Source: JABDIY01 sp963803845
GTDB lineage: Bacteria > Actinomycetota > Acidimicrobiia > Acidimicrobiales > SZUA-35
Length of the DNA: 64,000 bases
Assembly: GCA_963803845.1 (NCBI GenBank)
Contig: CAWDNZ010000004.1
Span: 1,116,001-1,180,000 of the forward strand
Direction of reading: 5' to 3'
Below the pieces are notes generated by a model. That model did no database searches and was not told the DNA's origin. It worked only from the letters and a program-made list of their open reading frames with translations. Positions within the stretch are counted from its first letter, which is position 1. Each line of letters begins with the position of its first letter. This document shows positions 8,142 to 16,110 of the stretch, in pieces. A program made the translations under genes and the position numbers.

Positions 8142-8867
8142 AAGAGCAGAGGGGCGAGGTGAGGTCGTCTTGTCGTCTTGTCCGTTTGGCACCGACTTTT
8201 CCGGGGCTTGGTGACGCACAGAGGGAGTGGCTTGTGGCGAGGGGTCTTGGGGGACGGTGTAGCCGTTCCGGTTTTGCCCGTTAAGCACCGACTTTTCCAG
8301 TGTCATCGGGGATGCGTCGAGGATTGCGGGGCGGACGAGGACGGGCTGGGTGGCGCCAAGAGCGGGTCGCAGACCCGGGAGCGGGAAAACGGCAGCGCAT
8401 TCGGTGAGGTGGTTGTGAGTGAGGAACCGTTGGAACGCCCGTCGCCCGGCCCGTTCATAGGCCTGTCCGAGCGCGACCTCTAGTGCGGCCAACCTGGTGT
8501 TGATTCGATACCGAGTACTCCGGGGGATTGTCTCGCCTGCCTGGTAGCGACCCCACCCCGTTCGGCGCACCCGGCCTCGTCGTGTTTCGACTGCCATTGC
8601 GTCGGAGACTGTTTTCGATGGTCGACCTGCAACGACCAAGCCAGCTTGCCCCAGAGCTTGGAGAAGCCCAGCAACAGTCATGTTCTTGCCGGTGCGGTGA
8701 AGGTGCCGCACGATCCAATACCTCAGCATCCTGCCGGCGATGATCCGAGTATCGATTCCATTAATCGTGAAGTCGGGATGGCGGAGGGGGAGCCGATGCA
8801 GGCCACCGGAAAGACGGGCGGACTGCGGGCGCTGAACACCCGTGAAGGCGGCCCCGGGCTTGTTCAC
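8142..8867 (-). pseudogene. Winged-helix-like gene coupled to HNH endonuclease, 3' end undefined
   Basis: The GTG start overlaps the HNH gene stop (GTGA), so translation is probably coupled. The first 130 or so residues look genuine, with a predicted helix-turn-helix (MTVAGLLQALGQAGLV), the GRPSKTVSDAMAVETRRGRV recognition-wing region and GRYQAGETIPRSTRYRI. I recall similar proteins beside DUF222/HNH genes in Acidimicrobiia, but that is memory, not a search. The frame has no stop until 7497, running antisense through the whole SDR gene. The true C-terminus has therefore probably been lost or frameshifted. Two copies of a 21-bp repeat lie in the last part. Confidence 0.45.
8182..8298. repeat. 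Two copies of a 21-bp direct repeat
   Basis: CCGTTTGGCACCGACTTTTCC at 8182-8202 and CCGTTAAGCACCGACTTTTCC at 8278-8298 match at 18 of 21 positions, 96 bp apart, in the same orientation. They lie in the doubtful 3' part of the winged-helix gene, between it and the SDR gene. Confidence 0.6.
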
Positions 8868-10204
8868 TTGTGAGCTTGTCTTCGCTGGCCGGGCAGTTCG
8901 CCGCCATTGCTGGCGAGCTGTTTCCGGCGGTGCGATCTTCGGCGGATTTGGATGAGGGTTTTAGATGGCAGTGGGTAGGTCTGCCAGAGCTCGTTGTCAG
9001 GTGTGTAGAGGCGTAGTGTCCTGTCGGGCTGGAGGTGGATGGTCCAGCGTCCTTCATGGACTTTGTGGTGATGGGTGCTGCACAAGGGGATCAGGTTGGC
9101 CAGCTCGGTGAGGCCGTGACTCTCCCAAGGGATGATGTGGTGGATCTCACAATCGGGGAACGGGGTGTCGCAGCACGCACACGTTTCATAGATCACGGCA
9201 AGGGCGGAGCGTTGAGCCTCGGTGGCGGTGCGATAGGCCCGCCCGACCGCCAGTGGCACACCGTTGGCGTCGAGGCCGACGTGGCGGATCCAAGCGTCGC
9301 ACAGGTACCGGCGGATCAGACTGACGGGGAGGTCGGTTCCCGAATCGGTTCGTTTCACGGTTCCGGGATGGGGTCCGGTGGTGAGGGTTTCCAGGTCGAC
9401 GACTGCGTTGAACAGAGGTCGGCCTGCCGCGGCTCCGCCCCCCATTATTTTGAGGAAGGCTTCGGCATCGAGATTCTCGCCGTAGTGGACTTCTTCGCCG
9501 GCACTGGTTTTCTGGTTGGCGAGAGACCGGGCTGTGGCCCGGACCAGGTTTCGTAATTGTTCCCCGGACAGGGTGTCGAGGTCGAATGACCCGCGGAACC
9601 GGCCCGAGGGGGTCTTCCCTACCCGGAAACGGTTCCGGGCTCTTTCAGCCTCGAGATCGCTGGTGTCATCTTCGGCCAGCAGTTCGACCGTGAGATCTCG
9701 GAGCCATCGCCGGAACGACCCGTTCTTGCGGCGCCGGGCCTCGGCGCAAATCACAGCATCACGGGCATCGAACGCAGCTTGGCTGTCAGGGTTGTAGCGC
9801 AGCTTCCAGCGGGTGAACGAGACCGCATCCAGATTCTCTGGACTCACCCGACCCGTATCACCGGCCTCACCAAGTTTGGGGAGGGACAGAGCGAGGTGGG
9901 CGCGGCGGGCGGCTCGTTTCGCGTTCCCGTCGGACATTTTCCCGGCTGTGGTCAGGACGTCTTCTGCGGACAGGGACTGCCCATCCACCCCCATGTTGTC
10001 GATCTGCCGGGACACCTGCAGGCGGACCGCTTCTAACGCCCGTTCGGTCTGACCGATGGCCCGGACCAGATCTATCCCGGCATCCATCGAACCGATCAAT
10101 ACCGGGCCCGCCAGAAGATCCTGAGCGACACCCACCAACTGGACCTGCAGGTCAGCAGTCACCACCGGAGGGCCCGAGGCCGCAGAAGAATCGGAGAACT
10201 TCAT
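8864..10204 (-). CDS. HNH endonuclease with DUF222 domain
   Basis: A 446-residue protein with the DUF222 helical region (about 20-320) and a C-terminal HNH nuclease. The nuclease motif has a zinc-knuckle-like CACCDTPFPDC, then EIHHIIPWESHGLTEL and NLIPLCSTHHHKVHEG, so the HxH...N...H metal and catalytic residues are intact. These genes are multicopy in many actinobacterial genomes and look mobile-associated, but their biological role is not established. The stop overlaps the start of the following winged-helix gene by 4 bp. No inverted repeats or target duplication marking an element could be seen. Confidence 0.88.
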   Translation of the reverse strand: MKFSDSSAASGPPVVTADLQVQLVGVAQDLLAGPVLIGSMDAGIDLVRAIGQTERALEAVRLQVSRQIDNMGVDGQSLSAEDVLTTAGKMSDGNAKRAARRAHLALSLPKLGEAGDTGRVSPENLDAVSFTRWKLRYNPDSQAAFDARDAVICAEARRRKNGSFRRWLRDLTVELLAEDDTSDLEAERARNRFRVGKTPSGRFRGSFDLDTLSGEQLRNLVRATARSLANQKTSAGEEVHYGENLDAEAFLKIMGGGAAAGRPLFNAVVDLETLTTGPHPGTVKRTDSGTDLPVSLIRRYLCDAWIRHVGLDANGVPLAVGRAYRTATEAQRSALAVIYETCACCDTPFPDCEIHHIIPWESHGLTELANLIPLCSTHHHKVHEGRWTIHLQPDRTLRLYTPDNELWQTYPLPSKTLIQIRRRSHRRKQLASNGGELPGQRRQAHK

Positions 10205-10543
10205 GTCTCTAAGTATCCTCTCAGGGTGTGACAGTGGAAGGCCCGTCCGGACCGGAACTGGCTGCTATCAGCGCTCTGAACAGGGAAAATAGGCAGAGAC
10301 AGGTTTTTGAGAAAGAATCCAACGCCACACATCCCCGCCGTCAGCGTCGAGGGCCGAGCCGGCGGAACCTGCTTTCGAATGCCAATCGTCACGCCAGTTC
10401 CTTGATCAACGTCGTAGTAAGTCTTGATGAACGCGCTCAAGTCGTGCTGTCACGGAACGTCGCAAGCACGCTCGACCGCGACCCTTGACGATCAAGCGGT
10501 GGTCTGGCACACCCCGCCGGTTGGTCCGTGGAATGATGGCGGG
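10205..10543. other. Intergenic stretch without a recognisable gene
   Basis: This divergent spacer separates the HNH gene from a small lipoprotein gene and must hold both promoters. Short open frames on both strands have no family-like features. An A-rich segment at about 10283-10320 stands out against the GC-rich surroundings. I could not place a convincing promoter pair. Confidence 0.5.
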
Positions 10544-10963
10544 ATGAGGCGAGCGGCTAGGGCGATTCTGTTGGCGGCGATCCTTGCAGGTTGTGCCGGA
10601 GATGATCCGCAAGGGTTCGAAGCGATCAAGGTTTATGAGGAGGCGTTCCCCAGCGCTCCCTACCTTTATCCGAACCTCGGTGAAGGTGAACGCATCCAGA
10701 GCCTTCGAGCGCTCAACTTGAGGAGCGACGGTGAACCCCAGCAGTTGGAGCTGACCATTTCGAACCAAGCGGTGTCGGGTAGAGAGCTTGCGGTTTGCCT
10801 GAGCCAGCCCGACGTTGGTGTGATCCCTGGGTCGCTGAATGCTTGCATCTTCCCGGCTGCGTTGATCGTGGATGGAGTCGAGATTCGTGCCGACGTTGTG
10901 GCGCTGGAGAAGTACGGCCTCAGTACCGCCGGGAGCTGGTCGACCGAGCGGCCGTCGCAATGA
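10544..10963 (+). CDS. Small predicted lipoprotein, unknown function
   Basis: A 139-residue protein with a short signal peptide MRRAARAILLAAILAGC ending in a lipobox (LAGC), followed directly by AGDDPQ. The mature part contains two Cys (AVCLSQP and NACIFP) about 20 residues apart that could form a disulphide. No family recognised. I chose the internal ATG because it places the signal peptide at the start; 40 upstream in-frame codons are not protein-like. It stands alone, convergent with the M24 peptidase gene. Confidence 0.6.
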   Translation: MRRAARAILLAAILAGCAGDDPQGFEAIKVYEEAFPSAPYLYPNLGEGERIQSLRALNLRSDGEPQQLELTISNQAVSGRELAVCLSQPDVGVIPGSLNACIFPAALIVDGVEIRADVVALEKYGLSTAGSWSTERPSQ

Positions 10964-11029
10964 ATTCCCAGGAACTCGGCAGCTTCTGAACCACTCCGCT
11001 CACTGCATTCTTGAAGCTGAGCGCACCTG

Positions 11030-12205
11030 CTAAGCGCCGAAAGCGGGGTCGAAAGGAGTAGTACTCATACGTTCAGCACCGGTGTCGGTGATGAGGTACT
11101 GGTCCTCGAGCTTGGCGCCCTCTGAGGTGTCGGGGTCACCGATATAGCTCTCCACACAGATGACCATCCCCGGCTCGAACACGCCCGGCAACGGGAATGG
11201 CTGGTGGTCCACATGAATCGGGACGTACGGGTACTCACCCGACATACCTAAGCCGTGCGCCAGGCACGAGTAGCGGTACGGGTGGAAGCGGGAGGGGACT
11301 TGCCAGGCCAGCCGGGCGAAGTTCTCGAATGACCGCCCGGCACGAAGGAGTGCGGCGTTGTGAGAGAGTTGTTCGAGGGCCATCTGGTGAACGTTGCGCT
11401 GGGTGGGTGAAGGTTGCGCGTCACCACAGATGTAGGTGCGGGAGAAGTCGACCCCGTAACCGCCGTACCCGATGGCGTCGGTATCGATGCAGAAGAGGTC
11501 GCCATTCTCAACGATCGCCGACGAGGCTTCGTTGAAGTACGGGAACGTTCGGTGGCCGGCCTGGGCCAGCCGGGTGGAGATGTACTCGCCATCGGTTCCG
11601 ACGAGATGGCGGTGGAGTTCGGCCCACACTTCCACTTCGGTTCGTCCCGGCTCCAATCCGCTCTTCATCAGCTCCACGCCGGCGGTGACACGATTCATCG
11701 CTTCGCGCATGACCCGTACTTCACATTCTGTCTTCAGGATCCGTGAGCGAATGAAGACTGCCGTGGCATCGGCAAGGGTCAGTCCGGCCGAGCGAAATGC
11801 ATCGGTGACCGGGTGGTCCATGCGCTCGACGCCGAGGACGGCGGAATCGCCGCTCCATCGTCGGCAGAGAGCGGTCACTTCCCGGGCAAACACCGCCGCA
11901 TTCTCAACATAGGCCGGACCGGCGTGCGCAGTGATTCCGGGAGCGGTGCGGACCTCGTCGATCGTGATGTGGTGGCGGGCGAGGTGTTCGGCACCATCGA
12001 ACTCCCACATCACGGCCGGCCCGTTAGCGATCACAAGAAGGAAACGAACGGCCCCCATCATCGAGTAGATAGTCATGTTGCGCAGCCCGGTTGCGTAGGC
12101 GATGTTGATCGGGTCGGCGGTGAGTACGGCCGGTACCCCCATCTCCGTCATCGTTGAGCGTAAACGGCCAAGCCGCTCGGTTTCGATCGGATCGGCGCTC
12201 GTCAC
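11030..12205 (-). CDS. M24 metallopeptidase (creatinase/Xaa-Pro peptidase/DddP-like)
   Basis: About 391 residues: an N-terminal creatinase domain and a C-terminal pita-bread domain. Probable metal ligands are present: Asp in CIDTDAIGYGG, Asp in GVDFSRTYICGD, His in LAHGLGMSGEYPYVP, Glu in VICVESYIG and Glu in GAKLEDQYLIT. The GEYPYVP and CVESYIG signatures resemble DddP-type (DMSP lyase) and related M24 proteins more than true aminopeptidases. The reaction is therefore uncertain. I chose GTG 12205; a longer ATG start at 12346 would add a non-conserved segment. No companion metabolic genes. Confidence 0.75.
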   Translation of the reverse strand: MTSADPIETERLGRLRSTMTEMGVPAVLTADPINIAYATGLRNMTIYSMMGAVRFLLVIANGPAVMWEFDGAEHLARHHITIDEVRTAPGITAHAGPAYVENAAVFAREVTALCRRWSGDSAVLGVERMDHPVTDAFRSAGLTLADATAVFIRSRILKTECEVRVMREAMNRVTAGVELMKSGLEPGRTEVEVWAELHRHLVGTDGEYISTRLAQAGHRTFPYFNEASSAIVENGDLFCIDTDAIGYGGYGVDFSRTYICGDAQPSPTQRNVHQMALEQLSHNAALLRAGRSFENFARLAWQVPSRFHPYRYSCLAHGLGMSGEYPYVPIHVDHQPFPLPGVFEPGMVICVESYIGDPDTSEGAKLEDQYLITDTGAERMSTTPFDPAFGA

Positions 12206-12509
12206 CCGCTCAACGTACAAGACAGCCGTTGCTCCAAGGCAACGACTCGGCCAGACAACCGCATGGTCCGACCCCGGCCATCGGACAGCGTTTTCTCGTT
12301 GACCTCGATCGCTCCGTTTGCCCAAGCTGCAGTCAGCAGTGCCCATTCAGCGGGCGTGAATGACTGCAGATGGCGAAATCAGGCTCGAACTACGACCGCA
12401 CTTGACAGGAGCAAGCCAACCTCGTCGCACTTGCCAAAGAGCTCGTGACCGAAGCTCGTCGATCCGGTCTGACCGACGAAAACATCCGCCAACTCCTGGA
12501 GGCACAACT
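12206..12509. other. Spacer with degraded sequence before DUF1648 gene
   Basis: This divergent spacer holds no intact gene. The last third reads as the tail of a GntR-type regulator (separate entry). The minus strand carries an open stretch of about 55 codons (with FTPAEWALL) that ends overlapping the M24 start, but it has no start codon and is preceded by a stop. I treat it as debris rather than a gene. Confidence 0.4.
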
Positions 12510-12513
12510 ATGA
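12406..12513 (+). pseudogene. Possible GntR (YtrA-type) regulator 3' remnant
   Basis: The frame reads QANLVALAKELVTEARRSGL then TDENIRQLLEAQL and a stop. This closely resembles the C-terminal helices of small GntR/YtrA regulators, which often sit directly before DUF1648 membrane genes. The stop overlaps the downstream ATG (ATGA), as in a coupled pair. The frame is closed upstream by TGA at 12403 and no helix-turn-helix part is readable in any frame. So it is probably a deletion remnant, or separated by a frameshift that I cannot bridge. Confidence 0.4.
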
Positions 12514-13154
12514 ATCAAGGTCCATCTCGCTTAGCGCTGGGGATCGCCATCCCTGCGACGGCTCTCCTGGTGGGGTTCGTTCCGTACCTCGTTTTTCGTT
12601 CCGAACTGCCCGAACGCCTCGCCAGTCACTTCGACGGTTCAGGCACACCCGACGGCTCTCTGACGGTGACTGGCTTCGTCATCGCAACATCCGTGCTCAT
12701 GGCCGTCGGAAGTGCGCTCTGTGTTGGGCTTTCGGTTATCCGGAGGCCCCTGGCTGATGTTGTGGGTTCGGTCACCGGTTTCCTGGGCGGCTTCCTCGCG
12801 GGACTCGGAGCGGCAATCCTGGCCGGCACCGTCATCAGCCAGCGCGGTATCGAACAGTGGCAGGACGCCGACTCGCCGTGGTGGGTTGTGCTTGCAGCGT
12901 TATTACTTGCCACAACGCTTGGTGCTGCTGGTGCAATGGCCAGCGTCATAGATGTCAGGCCGATGCAGTGGGGTGGCTGGGGGTATCGAGGCAGCCTCAA
13001 GCTGATGCGGAAGGCCGCAGTGGTGCATCGTGCCGGCCCGGGAATCCGTCTGGATCTCACCGATGGCAGAGTCTTTGTGGTCACCCTCGACAACCCGGAA
13101 GTTCCGGTTGCCCTACTGAACACCGAAGCCGGCCGGCAGCAGCTCGTTACCTAA
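12510..13154 (+). CDS. DUF1648 family membrane protein
   Basis: A 214-residue protein with four predicted membrane helices (about 12-30, 52-75, 85-112, 125-145) and a soluble C-terminal strand-rich part (RLDLTDGRVFVVTLDNPEVPV) that looks PH-like. The first loop carries the DUF1648 signature LPERLASHFDGSGTPDG (family LP..iP.Hfn..G.pD). A GGAGG ribosome site precedes the ATG. Proteins of this group are usually co-encoded with a GntR regulator; here only a remnant of that gene is visible. Function unknown. Confidence 0.7.
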   Translation: MNQGPSRLALGIAIPATALLVGFVPYLVFRSELPERLASHFDGSGTPDGSLTVTGFVIATSVLMAVGSALCVGLSVIRRPLADVVGSVTGFLGGFLAGLGAAILAGTVISQRGIEQWQDADSPWWVVLAALLLATTLGAAGAMASVIDVRPMQWGGWGYRGSLKLMRKAAVVHRAGPGIRLDLTDGRVFVVTLDNPEVPVALLNTEAGRQQLVT

Positions 13155-13249
13155 GGCTTGGCATGCGCTCCATGGCATCCCGATTGGTTGTTCCAGTCGA
13201 AGTCGACGGCAGCCATGCACGGCCACGGCGGGTCACTTAGGCTGCGGTC

Positions 13250-14272
13250 ATGAGCGAGCCGCAAATCACCCTGTCGCTGGATGAAGTGAGAGAGTTGGCC
13301 ACGGTCATCTTCTCGGCTCATGGATTGTCCGAACGCCAGACCGCCGCCGTGGTGGAGACCGTCACGAACGCGGAGCGCGATGGCTGCAAGTCTCACGGAT
13401 TGTTCCGCGTTCCCGGCTACATCAAGTCCATCAAAAGCGGCAAGGTAACCAAGGATGCGGTGCCTGTGCTCACCGATCTGGCCCCCGCCGTGTTGAAGGT
13501 GGATGGCGCCAACGGTCTCGCTCCGCTGGCGATCGAACGAGGCCGGCAGCCCTTGATCGACCGCGCTCGTCAGCAGGGGATCGCCGCACTGGCGATCACC
13601 AACAGCTATCACTTCGCCGCACTGTGGCCAGAGGTGGAGCCCCTTGCCGAGGAAGGCCTAGTGGCGTTCGCGTTTGTCAGCTCCCTCAGTTTCGTGGCAC
13701 CGGCCGGGGGAACCAAACCCCTCTATGGCACCAATCCCATGGCCTTTGCCTGGCCCCGGGACGGTCATCCGCCCGTGGTCTTCGACCAAGCGTCCAGCGC
13801 CAGCGCCCGTGGCGAGATCCAGATTCATCAACGTGACGGGAAGAAACTTCCCGACGGGTGGGGGATCGACAGCGACGGTCTACCTAGCAATGACCCCACC
13901 GCCGTATTGGGTGGGGCGCAGTTGCCCTTCGGGGGCTACAAGGGTGCCGCTCTGGCGATGATGGTGGAGTTGCTGGCCGGTGCACTGGTGGGTGATGTCT
14001 TCAGCTTCGAGGCGACGGCGAACGACAACGGCGACGGCGGGCCATCAAAAGGCGGAGAGCTGATCCTGGCGATCGATCCCGCCAAGTGCGTAGAAGGTGG
14101 GGGAGCGGCGGCCCAACTGGCCCACGCGGAGGGCCTGTTTGCCGAGATCCTTGGGCAAGCCGGAACCCGGCTGCCATCCGATCGGCGCTATGCAGCGCGG
14201 GCGCAGACGCCAACTGATGGCATCCAAATTCCGACCAGCCTCTTCGATGAAATCACCGCCCTCGCCAGCTAA
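13250..14272 (+). CDS. Ldh family (malate/lactate/ureidoglycolate-type) NAD(P)-dependent oxidoreductase
   Basis: A 340-residue member of the YlbC/Ldh_2 dehydrogenase family, distinct from Rossmann-type malate dehydrogenases. Features: N-terminal helix with AERDGCKSHGLFRVPGYI (family R-G-x-x-SHG), ALAITNSYHFAALWPEVEPLAEEGLV, PAGGTKPLYGTNPMAFAWP for nucleotide binding, and PFGGYKGAALAMMVELLAGAL. The Ser-His and the His in SYHFAA fit the catalytic set. The substrate (2-oxoacid or imino acid) cannot be assigned from sequence. It stands alone on the plus strand. Confidence 0.85.
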   Translation: MSEPQITLSLDEVRELATVIFSAHGLSERQTAAVVETVTNAERDGCKSHGLFRVPGYIKSIKSGKVTKDAVPVLTDLAPAVLKVDGANGLAPLAIERGRQPLIDRARQQGIAALAITNSYHFAALWPEVEPLAEEGLVAFAFVSSLSFVAPAGGTKPLYGTNPMAFAWPRDGHPPVVFDQASSASARGEIQIHQRDGKKLPDGWGIDSDGLPSNDPTAVLGGAQLPFGGYKGAALAMMVELLAGALVGDVFSFEATANDNGDGGPSKGGELILAIDPAKCVEGGGAAAQLAHAEGLFAEILGQAGTRLPSDRRYAARAQTPTDGIQIPTSLFDEITALAS

Positions 14273-14406
14273 GGGAGGTAGACGAGCACGACGGCGGGAT
14301 GCGATCCTTGTGCGAATAAAAACCTCGTGAATCGTGCGTTCTGGTCACTGAGCGTGTAGACAAGGGGACTTGGCGTGAGACACACGTCACAACGACGGGA
14401 GTACAG

Positions 14407-15978
14407 ATGAGAAAGATTGTGGTCGCGATTATCGCGCTGCTCACCATCAGCGGGGCGTTGGTGGCACCTGCAGGAGCGAAGAACGACAGTGGCGGGGGCA
14501 ACATCCTTGGCAAGGACTACGTCGTTCTTGAGGACCTCCTGCCCTTCGATGCCCTCGACGGCGCAACTTCCTACTCCGGAATGCTCGGCGATGCCGGCTA
14601 CCGGATCGAAGTGCCCAAAAACTGGAATGGCGACCTGGTCATGTGGGCCCACGGCTATGCCGGCACGGGCCTCGAGATCTTTCCCGCCGGGCCACCCGAC
14701 GGCACGGGCGCTGACGGTGTACCGGACGGTTCCGCAGAGTTCCGCCAGACTCTGATTGCTGACGGGTACGCGTGGGCAGCCTCCACCTACTCCACAAACG
14801 ATTTCATCATCAAGACTCCAGCCCAGGAGACGCGCCTCCTGGCAGACGAGTTCAAGGAACTCACCGGTCTTGACCATCCGGACGAGATCTATTTGACCGG
14901 CGTTTCAATGGGTGGCGAAATCACCACCTACTCCGCCGAGCAGTACGGCAACTTCTATACGGGTGTGATGCCCGTCTGTGGTGTGCTTGGTGACCGAGAA
15001 CTCTTCGACTTCTTTCTTGACTTCAACCTCGCCGCCCAGCAACTCGGCGGTGCGGACGCCTACCCTGTCTCGCTTGCCGATCCGGCCAGCTTGGGCGCGT
15101 ACTACGGGGTCGACGCCACGATGCCAGGGGCGGTCAACACGATTAAGGCCAATCTCGAAGCATCGTCCGGCGCATGGCCCTTTGCTCTCAACGAAGCCGG
15201 TCAGAACCTCAAGGATCTCACGGAGCTCGAAAGCGGTGGTGTTCGCCCCAACTTCGACCAGGCGTGGGATTTCTGGAACGGCTTGGTTCCCACCGACAGC
15301 GGTGCCGGATTCCTGTTTGACCTCGCCGTTGACACCGGGACCGTTCCGATCGACAAGCAATTCAATGGCAACGACGGCGAGGTCTACCAGTTCGACACCG
15401 ACCCCAACCTGACTGACGCAGAGACCGCGTTCAACAATGGAATCCTCCGAGTTCAGCGAGATGAGCTGAATAGTCTGGATCGTGAGGAAATTCCCGCCCA
15501 CACCGGGCGTTTGAAAGTTCCCATGTTGACGATGCACAATCTTGGCGATCTGTTCGTGCCCTTCTCCATGGAGACCATTTACGCCGAGCGGGTCGCCGCC
15601 CGGGGTTACTCCGACAACCTCGTCCAGCGGGCCATCCGCGGCGTGTCTCACTGTGGATTCACCACAGCGGAGTACGACCGGGCTTTCACTGATCTAGTCG
15701 ACTGGGCCGAGGACGACGAGAAGCCTAAGGGCGACAACGTGCTCGATCCCGCGGCCATCGCCGATCCAAATTACGGCTGCAAGTTCACCGACGGGATCCA
15801 TGTCCTCGCCGAACCCTGTCCCGAAGGATCGGGCCAGGTAGACGATGATTCGATGGACGATGATGATGATGATCACGACGACGATGACGATGATGATGAT
15901 CACGACGACGATGACGACGATGATGATGATCACGACGACGATGATCACGATCCTCTAGACCCGTACCCCGGTTTGTAA
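14407..15978 (+). CDS. Secreted alpha/beta hydrolase with Asp/His-rich C-terminal tail
   Basis: A 523-residue protein with an N-terminal signal peptide (MRKIVVAIIALLTISGALV, cleavage likely near VAPAGAK). The hydrolase domain has an oxyanion HGYAGTG-like strand (WAHGYAGTG), the nucleophile elbow TGVSMGGE at about 166-170, a late Asp (LGDLFVPFSME) and His in GVSHCGFT. The last 40 or so residues (from about 479) are almost only Asp with spaced His, ending DPLDPYPGL. That tail could bind Ca2+ or other divalent metals or keep the protein soluble; this is inference. Substrate unknown. A strong terminator follows. Confidence 0.75.
   Translation: MRKIVVAIIALLTISGALVAPAGAKNDSGGGNILGKDYVVLEDLLPFDALDGATSYSGMLGDAGYRIEVPKNWNGDLVMWAHGYAGTGLEIFPAGPPDGTGADGVPDGSAEFRQTLIADGYAWAASTYSTNDFIIKTPAQETRLLADEFKELTGLDHPDEIYLTGVSMGGEITTYSAEQYGNFYTGVMPVCGVLGDRELFDFFLDFNLAAQQLGGADAYPVSLADPASLGAYYGVDATMPGAVNTIKANLEASSGAWPFALNEAGQNLKDLTELESGGVRPNFDQAWDFWNGLVPTDSGAGFLFDLAVDTGTVPIDKQFNGNDGEVYQFDTDPNLTDAETAFNNGILRVQRDELNSLDREEIPAHTGRLKVPMLTMHNLGDLFVPFSMETIYAERVAARGYSDNLVQRAIRGVSHCGFTTAEYDRAFTDLVDWAEDDEKPKGDNVLDPAAIADPNYGCKFTDGIHVLAEPCPEGSGQVDDDSMDDDDDDHDDDDDDDDHDDDDDDDDDHDDDDHDPLDPYPGL
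15841..15955 (+). repeat. GAY/CAC simple-sequence repeat encoding the Asp/His tail
   Basis: About 115 bp of GAT/GAC triplets interrupted every 5-10 codons by ATC-ACGA-type steps that encode His. Such trinucleotide tracts are prone to length change in frame. Antisense it gives a false Ile/Val-rich open frame. Confidence 0.8.
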
Positions 15979-16006
15979 ACCTGCAGGACGGTAGAGCTAC
16001 AAGAAT

Positions 16007-16029
16007 AGGCCGGGGCCTTGCCCCGGCCT
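16007..16029 (+). terminator. Rho-independent-like terminator
   Basis: AGGCCGGGGC, loop CTT, GCCCCGGCCT followed by TTTTCC-type T-run. It lies 28 bp after the hydrolase stop. The stem is perfect over 10 bp. Confidence 0.8.
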
Positions 16030-16110
16030 TTTCCGTGCCTGTCACCCGTTCTCGATCCGTCATCGGTCCACAGATTCGGGACGAGGACACGGGTTCGGTA
16101 GGGTCGTGGC

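Noticed and set aside
12206..12370. Minus-strand 55-codon frame before the M24 peptidase
   Set aside because: No start codon and a stop immediately upstream; it could be debris of a lost gene.
15694..15948. Ile/Val-rich frame antisense to the Asp/His tail
   Set aside because: Reverse complement of the GAT/GAC repeat; not a membrane protein.
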